Shown one piece after another: positions 9,583-18,207 of a stretch of DNA of 64,000 nucleotides (position 1 is the stretch's first letter; every line of letters begins with the position of its first letter). Where the stretch lies: the NCBI GenBank assembly GCA_949296855.1, contig CASFRN010000161.1:23747-87746 (forward strand). Reading direction: 5' to 3'. The position numbers and the translations under genes are program-made. Origin of the DNA: an uncultured Bacteroides sp. (GTDB lineage: Bacteria; Bacteroidota; Bacteroidia; Bacteroidales; Bacteroidaceae). The notes under the pieces are model-generated. The model was not told the DNA's origin. It was given only the letters and a program-made list of their open reading frames with translations, and searched no databases.

Positions 9583-9590
9583 TACTTTTG
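9583..9590 (+). promoter_or_regulatory. -7 box of pyrE
   Basis: TACTTTTG matches TAnnTTTG and places the transcript start near 9597, about 20 bases before pyrE. It follows the comF stop closely, so pyrE appears to have its own promoter. Confidence 0.6.
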
Positions 9591-9617
9591 CATTTGTTAT
9601 TTATCAGATAATAAGTT

Positions 9618-10253
9618 ATGAAAGCTTTGGAAAGATTATTTGCAGAAAAATTATTAAAAGTAAAAGCTGTAAAAATCCAACCTGCAAATCCTTTTACATG
9701 GGCATCGGGTTGGAAATCCCCTATTTACTGTGACAACCGCAAGACCTTATCATATCCGGCGTTGCGGAACTTTGTCAAATTGGAGTTGTGCCGCATCATC
9801 ATGGAGCGGTTTGGAGAAGTGGAAGCTATTGCGGGGGTCGCTACAGGTGCTATTCCCCAAGGCGCATTGGTAGCGGAAGAACTGAATCTTCCGTTCGTTT
9901 ATGTACGTTCAAGCCCTAAAGACCACGGACTGGAGAACCTGATAGAAGGCGAGCTTCGTCCGGGCATGAAGGTCGTAGTAGTGGAAGACTTGATTTCAAC
10001 AGGAGGAAGCAGCCTGAAAGCCGTAAACGCTATCCGCCAGAACGGATGCAACGTAATCGGCATGGTGGCTTCGTTTACATACGGTTTCGACGTTTCCATC
10101 GAGGCCTTCAAAGAAGCTAAAGTAGAACTGGTGACCTTGACCAACTACAATGCCGTATTAGACGCAGCATTGAAAACCAACTACATCGACGAGCAGGATA
10201 TCCCCATCCTTCAGGCTTGGAGAAAAGACCCGGCCCATTGGACTGGAAAGTAA
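9618..10253 (+). CDS. pyrE: Orotate phosphoribosyltransferase PyrE
   Basis: PyrE makes orotidine 5'-monophosphate from orotate and PRPP in de novo pyrimidine synthesis. The PRPP-binding signature VVVVEDLISTGGS is at 119-131, and the substrate loop region FTWASGWKSPIYCDNR lies at 26-41. The length of 211 residues is usual. The gene follows its own -7 box and precedes the SRPBCC protein by about 90 bases, which contain a hairpin. Confidence 0.97.
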   Translation: MKALERLFAEKLLKVKAVKIQPANPFTWASGWKSPIYCDNRKTLSYPALRNFVKLELCRIIMERFGEVEAIAGVATGAIPQGALVAEELNLPFVYVRSSPKDHGLENLIEGELRPGMKVVVVEDLISTGGSSLKAVNAIRQNGCNVIGMVASFTYGFDVSIEAFKEAKVELVTLTNYNAVLDAALKTNYIDEQDIPILQAWRKDPAHWTGK

Positions 10254-10277
10254 ACAGAGCATGAAAATCGGTCATAG

Positions 10278-10323
10278 AGACACAAAGGCGCAGAGTATTG
10301 TATTTCTTTGCGTCCGTGTGTCT
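10278..10323. repeat. Imperfect hairpin between pyrE and the SRPBCC gene
   Basis: Arms AGACACAAAGGCGCAGAG (10278-10295) and CTTTGCGTCCGTGTGTCT (10306-10323) pair at 14 of 18 positions around 10 bases. It could end the pyrE transcript. The GAGACACAAAG/CTTTGCGTC wording is another common Bacteroidetes intergenic palindrome. Confidence 0.6.
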
Positions 10324-10346
10324 TTATGCTCAATTATATACAACGT

Positions 10347-10772
10347 ATGGTACAATTTGAAAGTAGTGTAAAACACGTTCCTTATACGCAAGAGCGGGTA
10401 TATGCAAAGCTGGCGGACCTGAATAATCTGGCTTCCGTACGCGAGAGACTGGACGAACTGAAATCGAAATTCCCCGGCAAGGTGGAAGACTTGTCTTTCG
10501 ACCAAGACTCATTGACATTGAAAGTGCAAGGCATCAGCCTGACGCTCCGCATCATCGAAAGGGATCCGGTGAAGTGCATCAAATTCGAAGGCGACAAGAC
10601 TCCCATCCCGATGAACTTATGGATACAGATTCTTCCGGCAAGCGACGCGGAAGCAAAAATGAAAGTAACCATCCGGGCCGAAGTCAATGCGTTCATGAAA
10701 GCAATGGTTTCCAAGCCCTTACAGGAAGGAGTGGAGAAACTGGCAGATATGCTTGCCTTGATTCCTTATTAA
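10347..10772 (+). CDS. SRPBCC (START/polyketide cyclase-like) family protein
   Basis: This 141-residue protein has a predicted helix-grip fold: an N-terminal strand (VQFESSVKHVPYTQERVY), two short helices, a strand-rich middle and a long C-terminal helix (LQEGVEKLADMLALIPY). These are typical of SRPBCC ligand-binding proteins. The ligand is unknown. The frame is open from about 10308, but the ATG at 10347 gives the natural N-terminus. It sits 19 bases before argH and is probably co-transcribed with it. Homologues without known function accompany argH or pyrE in related genomes, to my recollection. Confidence 0.75.
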   Translation: MVQFESSVKHVPYTQERVYAKLADLNNLASVRERLDELKSKFPGKVEDLSFDQDSLTLKVQGISLTLRIIERDPVKCIKFEGDKTPIPMNLWIQILPASDAEAKMKVTIRAEVNAFMKAMVSKPLQEGVEKLADMLALIPY

Positions 10773-10791
10773 TCAAAACTCAAAAGGACTT

Positions 10792-12132
10792 ATGGGACAA
10801 AAACTTTGGGAAAAGAACGTACAGGTAAATGCGGAAATCGACCGTTTTACCGTAGGCAGAGACCGTGAGTTAGACCTCTACCTGGCAAAACACGATGTGT
10901 TAGGCTCAATGGCTCATATCACGATGCTCGAAAGCATCGGCTTACTAAAGAAAGACGAACTGGATGCCTTATTAGAAGAACTGAAGCGGATTTACGCCAC
11001 CGCGGAAAAGGGCGGGTTCGTCATCGAAGACGGCATCGAAGATGTCCATTCGCAAGTAGAACTGATGTTGACCCGCAAATTGGGAGACATAGGCAAGAAA
11101 ATCCATAGCGGACGTTCACGCAACGACCAAGTGCTGGTCGACCTGAAACTATTCACCCGCGAACAATTGAAGCATATAGCGGAAGCGGTTGAAACGCTTT
11201 TCCATGTCCTGATTGCGCAAAGCGATAAATACAAAGGCACCTTGATGCCGGGATATACCCACTTGCAAATAGCCATGCCTTCTTCGTTCGGACTTTGGTT
11301 TGGCGCGTATGCCGAAAGCTTGGTCGATGATATGTTGTTCTTGCAAGCCGCTTATAAGATGTGTAACCGTAATCCGTTGGGCTCAGCCGCTGGATATGGC
11401 TCTTCTTTCCCTTTAGACCGGGAGATGACCACTCGCCTGTTGGGCTTCGACTCGATGAATTACAACGTAGTTTATGCACAGATGGGACGTGGCAAGATGG
11501 AGCGCAACGTTGCCTTTGCCTTGGCATCTATTGCTGGAACCGTTTCGAAGATGGCGTTCGACGCATGTATGTTCAGTTGCCAGAACTTCGGTTTCGTCAA
11601 ACTTCCCGATGAGTGCACCACCGGTTCCAGTATCATGCCGCACAAGAAGAATCCCGATGTGTTCGAACTGACCCGCGCCAAATGCAATAAAATCCAATCT
11701 TTGCCCCAGCAAATCATGATGATAATGAACAACCTGCCTTCGGGGTATTTCCGTGATTTGCAGATTATCAAGGAAGTGTTTCTTCCTGCCTTCGAAGAGT
11801 TGCTTGATTGCTTGCGGATGTCGGCATACATCATGGAGCGCATTAAGGTAAACGAACACATCTTAGACGATGACAAGTATCTGTATATGTTCAGCGTAGA
11901 AGAAGTGAACCGCTTAGCCGCAGAAGGTATGCCGTTCCGCGACGCTTATAAGAAAGTAGGACTGGATATCGAGGCGGGTAAGTTCACTCACACCAAAGAA
12001 GTACATCACACCCATGCCGGAAGCATCGGAAACTTATGCAACGATAAAATCGAAGCCCTGATGAATCAAGTCATGAATGGTTTCGATTTCGAGCGTGTAG
12101 CGCAAGCCGAGAAAGCGTTATTAGGACGCTGA
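10792..12132 (+). CDS. argH: Argininosuccinate lyase ArgH
   Basis: ArgH cleaves argininosuccinate to arginine and fumarate, the last step of arginine synthesis. The 446 residues match the family length. The fumarase/aspartase superfamily signature GSSIMPHKKNPD is at about 277-288, and SGRSRNDQV near residue 107 matches the conserved first block. Other arginine genes are not nearby, and the gene ends 34 bases before a tRNA promoter. Confidence 0.96.
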   Translation: MGQKLWEKNVQVNAEIDRFTVGRDRELDLYLAKHDVLGSMAHITMLESIGLLKKDELDALLEELKRIYATAEKGGFVIEDGIEDVHSQVELMLTRKLGDIGKKIHSGRSRNDQVLVDLKLFTREQLKHIAEAVETLFHVLIAQSDKYKGTLMPGYTHLQIAMPSSFGLWFGAYAESLVDDMLFLQAAYKMCNRNPLGSAAGYGSSFPLDREMTTRLLGFDSMNYNVVYAQMGRGKMERNVAFALASIAGTVSKMAFDACMFSCQNFGFVKLPDECTTGSSIMPHKKNPDVFELTRAKCNKIQSLPQQIMMIMNNLPSGYFRDLQIIKEVFLPAFEELLDCLRMSAYIMERIKVNEHILDDDKYLYMFSVEEVNRLAAEGMPFRDAYKKVGLDIEAGKFTHTKEVHHTHAGSIGNLCNDKIEALMNQVMNGFDFERVAQAEKALLGR

Positions 12133-12165
12133 GACACTTGTTCTTGAAAGAAAAAGCGGAAAATA

Positions 12166-12197
12166 TTTGGAGTATATCACAAAACTCCTTACATTTG
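12166..12197 (+). promoter_or_regulatory. Promoter of the tRNA-Gly/tRNA-Leu operon
   Basis: TTTG (12166-12169) and TACATTTG (12190-12197) are separated by 20 bases. This is a full match to the Bacteroidetes housekeeping sigma promoter (TTTG-N19/21-TAnnTTTG). The transcript would start a few bases before the tRNA. Confidence 0.85.
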
Positions 12198-12208
12198 CAA
12201 CCGCAAAC

Positions 12209-12281
12209 GCGGAAATAGCTCAGTTGGTAGAGCACAACCTTGCCAAGGTTGGGGTCGCGAGTTCGAGTCTCGTTTTCCGCT
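12209..12281 (+). tRNA. tRNA-Gly (GCC)
   Basis: The sequence folds into a full cloverleaf. Acceptor GCGGAAA pairs with TTTCCGC with discriminator T, the D-arm is AGCTCAGTTGGTAGAGC, the anticodon stem CAACC/GGTTG carries anticodon GCC, and the T-arm contains TTCGAGT. No CCA is encoded. Confidence 0.96.
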
Positions 12282-12299
12282 CCTGTTCTTTGTAAGGTT

Positions 12300-12385
12300 G
12301 CTCGAATGGTGGAATCGGTAGACACGAGGGACTTAAAATCCCTTGGCCAGCAATGGCTGTGCGGGTTCAAGTCCCGCTTCGAGTA
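12300..12385 (+). tRNA. tRNA-Leu (TAA)
   Basis: This is a class II tRNA of 86 bases. Acceptor GCTCGAA pairs with TTCGAGT (G-T at the end), the anticodon stem AGGGA/TCCCT carries anticodon TAA, the variable arm is long (GGCCAGCAATGGCTGT), and the T-arm is GCGGGTTCAAGTCCCGC. It lies 18 bases after tRNA-Gly in the same transcript. Confidence 0.95.
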
Positions 12386-12394
12386 CGTATGACA

Positions 12395-12430
12395 AAAGCC
12401 TCTTGTAAATCGCTTACAAGAGGCTTTCCT
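12395..12430. terminator. Bidirectional terminator between tRNA-Leu and the GH97 gene
   Basis: Arms AAAGCCTCTTGTAA (12395-12408) and TTACAAGAGGCTTT (12414-12427) are perfectly complementary around 5 bases. They are flanked by A and T stretches and sit between converging transcripts. Confidence 0.85.
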
Positions 12431-12439
12431 ATTATCAAG

Positions 12440-14383
12440 TTATTTCACCAATATTACTCCGCCTTCGGGCTGGATGGTGACTTTCACCTCGGCAGGATTC
12501 TTAACTTTCAGTTGCTCCCATTGCAAGGTGCGGTTCTTGGCATCCGAGTAACATGAAACTTCATCACCTTTTTGACACATCGGGAGATTCAATTCCAGCT
12601 TTAATGGTTCTTTCTGCGCATTGATGCCGCTGATGTACCAACGGTCTCCGTGACGGCGTGCCAATACCACATACTTGCCCGGATAGCCATCAAGGAATAC
12701 CGTTTCATCCCACGTAGTCGGCACTTCTTTCAGGAAGTCGAGCGCAGACTGAGGAGCATCGGTCAGATTATTCGGCGTGATGGCGAAGTTCTGTATCGGG
12801 TTCTGGAAAAGGACGGCTGTAGCCAGCTGGAAAGCATCAGTAGTCTTGCGGATGGTTCCTCCATCGTTCGTGCGGTTATAGCGTTTGTTCAAGAATGTGC
12901 CGCCGAACTCCATGCAGCCCACCGTATTGCGGATGAACGGATGCAGGCAAGCGTTGAAAGCTTCCATGTCGTCGAAGTGCTGGTTGAATATCAGGTTTTC
13001 GGATGCCAGCACCGCTTCGCTTCCCACATAGTTAGGATACATCCGTTCCCATCCGCGCGGCAGGGTGCAGCCATGGAAAATAACCATTAGCCCGTAATCG
13101 TCCGCATCGCTCAGGATGGCTTCGTACAGGCGCATCGTTTCCTGTTTGTCGCCCCCGAAGAAGTCCACCTTAATACCTTTCACGCCGATTTCCTTCATCC
13201 ATTTCATTTCCTGCTTGCGGGCGATGGGGTTATCCATACGGTTGGTCGGGCCTTGCACAATGTCGTTCCAATAGCCGCTGGAACTGTACCATAAAAACAG
13301 TTCCACGTTTTTCGTGCGGGCGTATTTCACCAGTTCCTCCATCTTTTCACGACCGATGTTCGTGTCCCACCAGTTATCCACCAAAGTATATTTGAATCCC
13401 ATGGCGGAGGAAAGGTCGATGAAACGCACCTGGTCTTCGTAATTGATGCTGGCGTCTTGCCAGATAATCCAACTCCAAGTGCCTTTCCCATATTGATAAG
13501 TATGTTCCGAAGTGAAGCGCGGCTCTACCACATCCCAAGGTACGGTAGTTTCCACAATCGGCTTCAGGTTATCGCCCACGGTGATGGTACGCCACGGCGT
13601 GGTGCTCGGCAATGCCAGTCCGGCTGTAGTCGTACCGTTTCCGTTGTTTTCTTCCGGCATGGGGAAAGCGATGGTGAAGAGGCCCTCGGTTGTGGCATCG
13701 CTCAGGTGCGAAGCGCAATACCGCGAGTCCACTCCAGTCTCGCTGACCAGTGCCCATCCGTCTTCACCGATGCGGAACAAGGCGGGAAAGGTGAACCCGT
13801 GCCCGTATTGCGAACGTTGGGTAAGCGGGGCATCGGCGGTGTATTCCTCTTCGTAGCTGGGCTTAGTTCGCTTCCAGCCTATCATTGCGTCGCTCTGCGG
13901 GGTAAGGAAGGTAGTGGTGTACGAAGGGAAGTCGAATCCCGTCGCCTCGCGTTCGATGACGATACTGCCCGTCTCGCCGTAGCGGGGCATCTCGTAGCGG
14001 AAGGCGATGTCGTTGTCGCTTACCCGGAACGTCACGTCCACCGGTTTCCCTTCGGCGTTCTCAAGCGTAACGGTCAGTTCGTTGGCTTTGTAATTCACCT
14101 CCGAACGCTTGATGCAGTCCATACGGTAGGTTTCCTCCACCGTCCGGCTTTTCTGCCCCTTGTAGGTCATGCCCTTGCTGAAGTCGCCGATATTCGCTAC
14201 GAACCCCAAAGGCGATTTTTCCAGCATGGCCTTGCCTTTGTAAGTTACGGAATAGGACGGGATACCTCCGTCTACCGACACATCCACTTTGAGTTGCCGG
14301 TCAGGGCCGCTCACCGTGGCTTGTTGCGCCCAAGCGGAAGATGCCCCCAGCACGAGAAAAAGTAAAAATGCTTGTTTCTTCAT
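12440..14383 (-). CDS. Glycoside hydrolase family 97 (alpha-galactosidase or alpha-glucosidase)
   Basis: This 647-residue secreted enzyme has a signal peptide (1-19, ASSAWAQ), an N-terminal beta-sandwich (about 25-270), a (beta/alpha)8 barrel (about 280-560) and a C-terminal beta domain. That is the GH97 layout. Family members release terminal alpha-glucose (inverting, SusB type) or alpha-galactose (retaining type). The barrel motif GIKVDFFGGDKQ has an Asp at the position reported as nucleophile in retaining members, so I lean towards alpha-galactosidase. GSEAVLASEN carries further conserved acids. It stands alone, without SusC/D next to it, and converges on the tRNA pair. Confidence 0.9.
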   Translation of the reverse strand: MKKQAFLLFLVLGASSAWAQQATVSGPDRQLKVDVSVDGGIPSYSVTYKGKAMLEKSPLGFVANIGDFSKGMTYKGQKSRTVEETYRMDCIKRSEVNYKANELTVTLENAEGKPVDVTFRVSDNDIAFRYEMPRYGETGSIVIEREATGFDFPSYTTTFLTPQSDAMIGWKRTKPSYEEEYTADAPLTQRSQYGHGFTFPALFRIGEDGWALVSETGVDSRYCASHLSDATTEGLFTIAFPMPEENNGNGTTTAGLALPSTTPWRTITVGDNLKPIVETTVPWDVVEPRFTSEHTYQYGKGTWSWIIWQDASINYEDQVRFIDLSSAMGFKYTLVDNWWDTNIGREKMEELVKYARTKNVELFLWYSSSGYWNDIVQGPTNRMDNPIARKQEMKWMKEIGVKGIKVDFFGGDKQETMRLYEAILSDADDYGLMVIFHGCTLPRGWERMYPNYVGSEAVLASENLIFNQHFDDMEAFNACLHPFIRNTVGCMEFGGTFLNKRYNRTNDGGTIRKTTDAFQLATAVLFQNPIQNFAITPNNLTDAPQSALDFLKEVPTTWDETVFLDGYPGKYVVLARRHGDRWYISGINAQKEPLKLELNLPMCQKGDEVSCYSDAKNRTLQWEQLKVKNPAEVKVTIQPEGGVILVK

Positions 14384-14556
14384 GGTGTTTGATACTGTTA
14401 TTTAAAGGTTATTTAAAAATACGGAGCTAAGTTAGCCACAAAATTCCGGATATGCAAACGGGCGGAAGCAAAAGGAAGCCCGAAATGCCCTAAAATCTCT
14501 GCTTATAAATGTTGTCCATATCAGAATAAAATCGCTATTTTGCAATAATTTACATC

Positions 14557-15308
14557 ATGGAAAAGAATACATACATCCGTTTTGACTGGGGTATTAAACG
14601 CTTGCTGCGTGACAAAGCTAACTTAAATCATCGAGATATGGGAATGCAAGTGCATTCAGATTTGGGAAGATGATAAGTACTACCGAGTGGATTTGAAAGC
14701 CCGAAACAGCAAAAGTGAAATTATTTTTGTGGAAGTACAAAACTTGCGGAAACTTTATTATTGGGAACGTGTTTTATATGCACGTCACAAACTATCCCGG
14801 ACCACATTCCACAGGATAATGCCTACAAAGTCTGTTTGATCTATATTTCTTACTTTGACCTGGGCAAGGGGACGGATTACCTTTACTACGGCCAGAACTG
14901 CTTCGTGGGCATTCACACGCACGACGGAATTGCTGGTCACTGCCAAAGAGGAGGGGGCTATCGTACAGAAACTGCCGGGTGAAGTGTTCCCTGAGTATTA
15001 TCTGATACGGGTTAATGAATTCAATCAAGTTGCAAAAACCTCTTTAGAAGAATGGATACAATATCTGAAAACGGGAATTATCAATCCGGACACAACCGCT
15101 CCCGGTTCGCCCGAAGCACGTGAAAAATTACGCTATTATGATATGTCGCAAGAAGAAAGGCATGCATACGATGAACATATCAATGCGATTATGATACAAA
15201 AACGACGTATTAAGCACAGCCAAACAAGAAGGGCTTGAAGAAGGACGTGCGGAAAGGCAAAAGGAAAATTTAAACAGGCTCTTAAACACTTATTTCTTCT
15301 TGCAATGA
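14557..15308 (+). pseudogene. Decayed Rpn/PD-(D/E)XK nuclease family transposase
   Basis: The start is intact (MEKNTYIRFDWGIKRLLRDK). The frame then breaks after a deletion near 14625, continues in another frame (RVDLKARNSKSEIIFVEVQN, the nuclease core with D...ExQ), shifts again, and resumes from about 14855 with KLPGEVFPEYYLIRVNEF and DEHINAIM. A last shift leads to AKQEGLEEGRAERQ before the stop at 15306-15308. Intact members of this Bacteroidetes family are about 300 residues and promote recombination or transposition. This copy has at least three frame breaks and a missing segment, so it should be inactive. Confidence 0.88.
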
Positions 15309-15325
15309 CAATTTAGACGAAATAA

Positions 15326-15907
15326 ACATGGCACTCAAATGAAAATGAGATAGCATCCCGGAGTATTACTACTGAAGTATCTCCAATGTTTGATTGGGAC
15401 AACAAGACACACATCTCCTTATATAACATTTCAAGACCTGTGATTTTATCGTGGTACTCAGGTGCAGAGGCAAGCATCCCTTCTTTTATCTTGGATAGTT
15501 ATAAAGAATCGGATGGTTGGAAATTGGTATACAATACCTGTTCGCCGTCCCTTTTAATGCAAGACGGCAAATATTACCTTATCTTTTACAACATCTTTTC
15601 AGGAAAACTTCGCGGATATGTTTACAATAAAAACAATGTAACTTCCGGCGACATCACTTTTTGGCAACTCACATTCGATAACCGAACGCGGTATCAAACC
15701 TTTCAATGAATCCTACTAAAGCGTTAAGTCGTGGATGGAACGCCTTCGAGGCCGACCCCAAACGACATTTACTTCATTGCCTAATTCCGTGGTAAGTCGC
15801 TTTATTCCAAAGACCCTTACAATACCGACCCGATTGTAACGACCCGTACGCTTGCCCCTCAAGTTAAAGAATCGGGAGCCAATACGCCCGCATCGTTGAC
15901 AAACTGA
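15326..15907 (+). pseudogene. Remnant of a secreted/hypothetical Bacteroidales gene
   Basis: An open stretch from 15326 (107 codons from the ATG at 15386) encodes a beta-rich fragment with ESDGWKLVYNTCSP and KYYLIFYNIFSGKLRGYVYN. It lacks an N-terminus and a signal peptide. After the stop at about 15709, other frames continue with recognisable coding sequence: ALSRGWNAFEADP and, near the end, SLYSKDPYNTDPIVTTRTLAPQ, finishing at 15907. This looks like one longer gene broken by truncation and frameshifts. I do not know the function of the intact form. It is next to the decayed transposase, consistent with a degenerating insertion site. Confidence 0.6.
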
Positions 15908-16024
15908 ACAACAAATAGTAATTCGCTAAAAGATTTCAAAAAAATCACATTAATCTCTTCCGCAAGCTTGCAAAACCCAAAAAGGTGATGTAACTTTAAG
16001 CACTCATTAACCTAAACATACCGC

Positions 16025-16465
16025 ATGATTAAAGAATTAGACTATAGCATCGTGCCGAAACAGTTCGGACATTGCCTGAACGGGAATTGCAAGCGCGCGG
16101 ACAAATGCCTGCGCTATCAGGTGACGAAATTCATCACGGAAGACACACGCTACATCAACGTACTCAGCCCGCAATGGAAGCTGACGGGAAAGAAATGCAC
16201 CGAGTTCTTAGACGACACGCCCGTGAAATACGCATACGGATGGAACAAGATGTTCGACAAGCTGATTCACGAACAAGCGGTGGCGGTAAAGAACGAACTG
16301 CTCTACAGCTTCGGGAAAAACCTGTTCTACCGGCTGAAACGCCACGAAAGGCCTTTCACCCCCCAAGCACAAGACTTTGTGCGCAACGTATTCCAACGCC
16401 ACGGCATCGGGGAAGAGCCTGAATACGACTATTATACGTATGAATACCAGTGGAAGAAAGACTGA
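16025..16465 (+). CDS. DUF6078 family protein
   Basis: This 146-residue cytoplasmic protein has three close cysteines near the N-terminus (HCLNGNCKRADKCLRY, C17/C22/C28), suggesting a metal or Fe-S site. An alpha-rich part with aromatic residues follows, ending DYYTYEYQWKKD. I recognise it as the Bacteroidetes-restricted DUF6078 family; no function is known to me. It follows two pseudogenes and has its own space on either side, so it is probably a single-gene transcript. Confidence 0.75.
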   Translation: MIKELDYSIVPKQFGHCLNGNCKRADKCLRYQVTKFITEDTRYINVLSPQWKLTGKKCTEFLDDTPVKYAYGWNKMFDKLIHEQAVAVKNELLYSFGKNLFYRLKRHERPFTPQAQDFVRNVFQRHGIGEEPEYDYYTYEYQWKKD

Positions 16466-16525
16466 CCTGACCGACCCATCCGGCTGCTCTGGAATATACA
16501 ATTAACCGCTTCCTAAGTTTAGATA

Positions 16526-16600
16526 TACCGAAACTCTTGTTTTATAGTATCGAAACTTTAGTTTCAGTGCATTGAAACTAAAGTTTCAGTATATTAAAAC
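16526..16600. repeat. GAAACT-type palindromic repeat cluster
   Basis: GAAACTTTAGTTTCA (16552-16566) and TGAAACTAAAGTTTC (16573-16587) form a perfect 15-bp stem with a 6-base loop, and each arm is also nearly self-complementary. Flanking units (GAAACTCTTGTTTTA at 16531 and ATTAAAACTT) extend the cluster. The same motif recurs at 48593-48656. The rest of the 414-base gap 16466-16880 shows no gene apart from the promoter below. Confidence 0.7.
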
Positions 16601-16785
16601 TTCCCGACACAAACATTGGCTAGGCGGATAAGCCTATATGCATCGGGAAAAACGCCAATATAAACCGCCCGCATCCTGCCTTTCCCCCTTCCGGCGCAAG
16701 CGGCTTCAACCGATAAACGTCACATCCTTTTCCGGCTATCAATCGGCTTTCCAACCTTTTTTGTTCGATTTTTTCCTGAAAAAGA

Positions 16786-16817
16786 TTTGCTATTTCTCGC
16801 AAATACTGTTATCTTTG
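16786..16817 (+). promoter_or_regulatory. Promoter of the small HTH gene
   Basis: TTTG (16786-16789) and TATCTTTG (16810-16817) are spaced by 20 bases, an exact Bacteroidetes promoter. The transcript would start near 16823 with a leader of about 58 bases. Confidence 0.8.
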
Positions 16818-16880
16818 TCTTATTTCAAGGGGTTTGTTAACAAACTAGAGATATAAATATAAATGTAATACCATAAAAAC

Positions 16881-17099
16881 ATGCATATCGGGCAACTCAT
16901 CAAACAAAAAATGGAGGAAGAAGGCAAAACTGTGTCATGGCTGGCTCGCGAATTGTCTTATTGCCGCACGAATGTGTACAAAATCTACGATAAGAAGTCG
17001 ATAGATACAGACTTACTGCTGCGTATCTCTGCCCTTTTAGGATACAACTTCTTTTCCGATTATACGGATGAATTCGATAAAAATGTCCCCAATAAGTGA
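16881..17099 (+). CDS. Small XRE-like helix-turn-helix protein
   Basis: This 72-residue protein is almost entirely one HTH domain: IGQLIKQKMEEEGKTVSWLARELSY then TNVYKIYDKKSIDTDLLLRIS. The recognition-helix Cys/Arg stretch (CRTNVYKIY) and the LLxIS/LGYNFFSDY end are typical of a compact Bacteroidetes regulator family. It is probably a DNA-binding repressor, but no target can be read from the context. Its stop codon lies inside a long perfect palindrome, which acts as terminator and possibly operator. Confidence 0.8.
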   Translation: MHIGQLIKQKMEEEGKTVSWLARELSYCRTNVYKIYDKKSIDTDLLLRISALLGYNFFSDYTDEFDKNVPNK

Positions 17100-17128
17100 A
17101 TATATTCACTTATTGGGGACATTTTTAT
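17077..17128. terminator. Perfect 52-bp palindrome at the end of the HTH gene
   Basis: Two 26-base arms meet with no spacer (centre GAATATATTC at 17098-17107). The left arm contains the last codons of the HTH gene. On both strands it is followed by T-rich sequence, so it should terminate transcription in either direction. Confidence 0.85.
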
Positions 17129-17187
17129 TTCATTTTATCAGATGATGTGTTTTTCTTTGTATATCTTAAACCAATGCAAAGAGAAAC

Positions 17188-18186
17188 ATGACAAACAGGA
17201 ACATAAAGAAATTCGTTTTGACAGGCTTGTGGATTGCTGTCGGGTTTGCCACAAACCTTCACGCCCAGCAGGTGGATTATTCAGTCGTGTCCGTACCCGA
17301 AGAATCAGGAAACCAATTCATCCAAATCACTTCCGATGCCGACCGGCTCTGCATGCCCATCGTAAAGCGTAGCGGGAACAACCGCATCAGTTGGTTGTCG
17401 AACCGTATCTTGGACGTGTCGACCGACGGAAAACGGATTGCCTATCTGTCTTCACGCAACAATACGACAAACATTTTCATTAAAGACTTAAGCCGACAAG
17501 GAAGCTCCATCCAGCGCACCAACCGTTCGGCGGTATTGGATTTCTCTTATTCGCCCGACGGGAAGTACGTCTGCTTTTCGGAAACCCGAGGAGGAACAAA
17601 CCAAATCTTCCAAACCGACGCGAACGAAGGATATGTATGCCGACAAATCACCAGCGGAAGCCAAGACTACTCTCCCATCTATTCTTCGGACATGAAGCAA
17701 ATATTCTTCGCACGGCAAGAAATGAAAAGCGTCAGCATCTGGAGCTACAATGTGCAAAACAATTTCCTTTCCACCTTCACCGCAGGGATGAACCCATGTC
17801 CGCTGAAACAGGAACAAGCCTTTATATGCGCACGCCAGAACGCGGCGGGGAACAGCGAACTATGGAAAATCAATTACCAGACGGGGACGGAAGAATGCAT
17901 CATCTCCGACCCGCAACGGAGTTTCACCTCGCCAGTCATTTCGCCCGACGGCAAATGGCTCTTGTTTGTAGGAAGCAGCAAGATTACAAGCGGGTCTTTC
18001 ACCTATATGAATACCGACATATTTGTAGCACGGTTGGACGGCACCAACATGGCGCAGCTCACCTACCATGCCGCCGATGACCTCAGCCCTGTCTGGAGCC
18101 GGAACGGACGTTACATTTATTTCGTATCCCAGCGGGGAAGCGCCACAGGCACGGCAAATATATGGCGAATGAATTTCAATTATTAA
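17188..18186 (+). CDS. TolB-like WD40 (PD40) beta-propeller protein, exported
   Basis: This 332-residue protein has a signal peptide (about 1-26, ending LHAQQ) and repeated PD40 blades: ILDVSTDGKRIAYLSSRNNTTNIF, LDFSYSPDGKYVCFSETRGGTNQIF, SPVISPDGKWLLFVGSS and SPVWSRNGRYIYFVSQRG. The fold resembles the TolB propeller, a periplasmic interaction platform. No Tol-Pal genes are adjacent. A beta-barrel protein gene follows after 21 bases, so the two probably form an operon and may act together in the envelope. Confidence 0.85.
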   Translation: MTNRNIKKFVLTGLWIAVGFATNLHAQQVDYSVVSVPEESGNQFIQITSDADRLCMPIVKRSGNNRISWLSNRILDVSTDGKRIAYLSSRNNTTNIFIKDLSRQGSSIQRTNRSAVLDFSYSPDGKYVCFSETRGGTNQIFQTDANEGYVCRQITSGSQDYSPIYSSDMKQIFFARQEMKSVSIWSYNVQNNFLSTFTAGMNPCPLKQEQAFICARQNAAGNSELWKINYQTGTEECIISDPQRSFTSPVISPDGKWLLFVGSSKITSGSFTYMNTDIFVARLDGTNMAQLTYHAADDLSPVWSRNGRYIYFVSQRGSATGTANIWRMNFNY

Positions 18187-18207
18187 CAACCTTAACATTC
18201 AGTTATC

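Noticed and set aside
12071-12370. Minus-strand open frame across the two tRNAs
   Set aside because: It covers clear tRNA genes and has no protein similarity.
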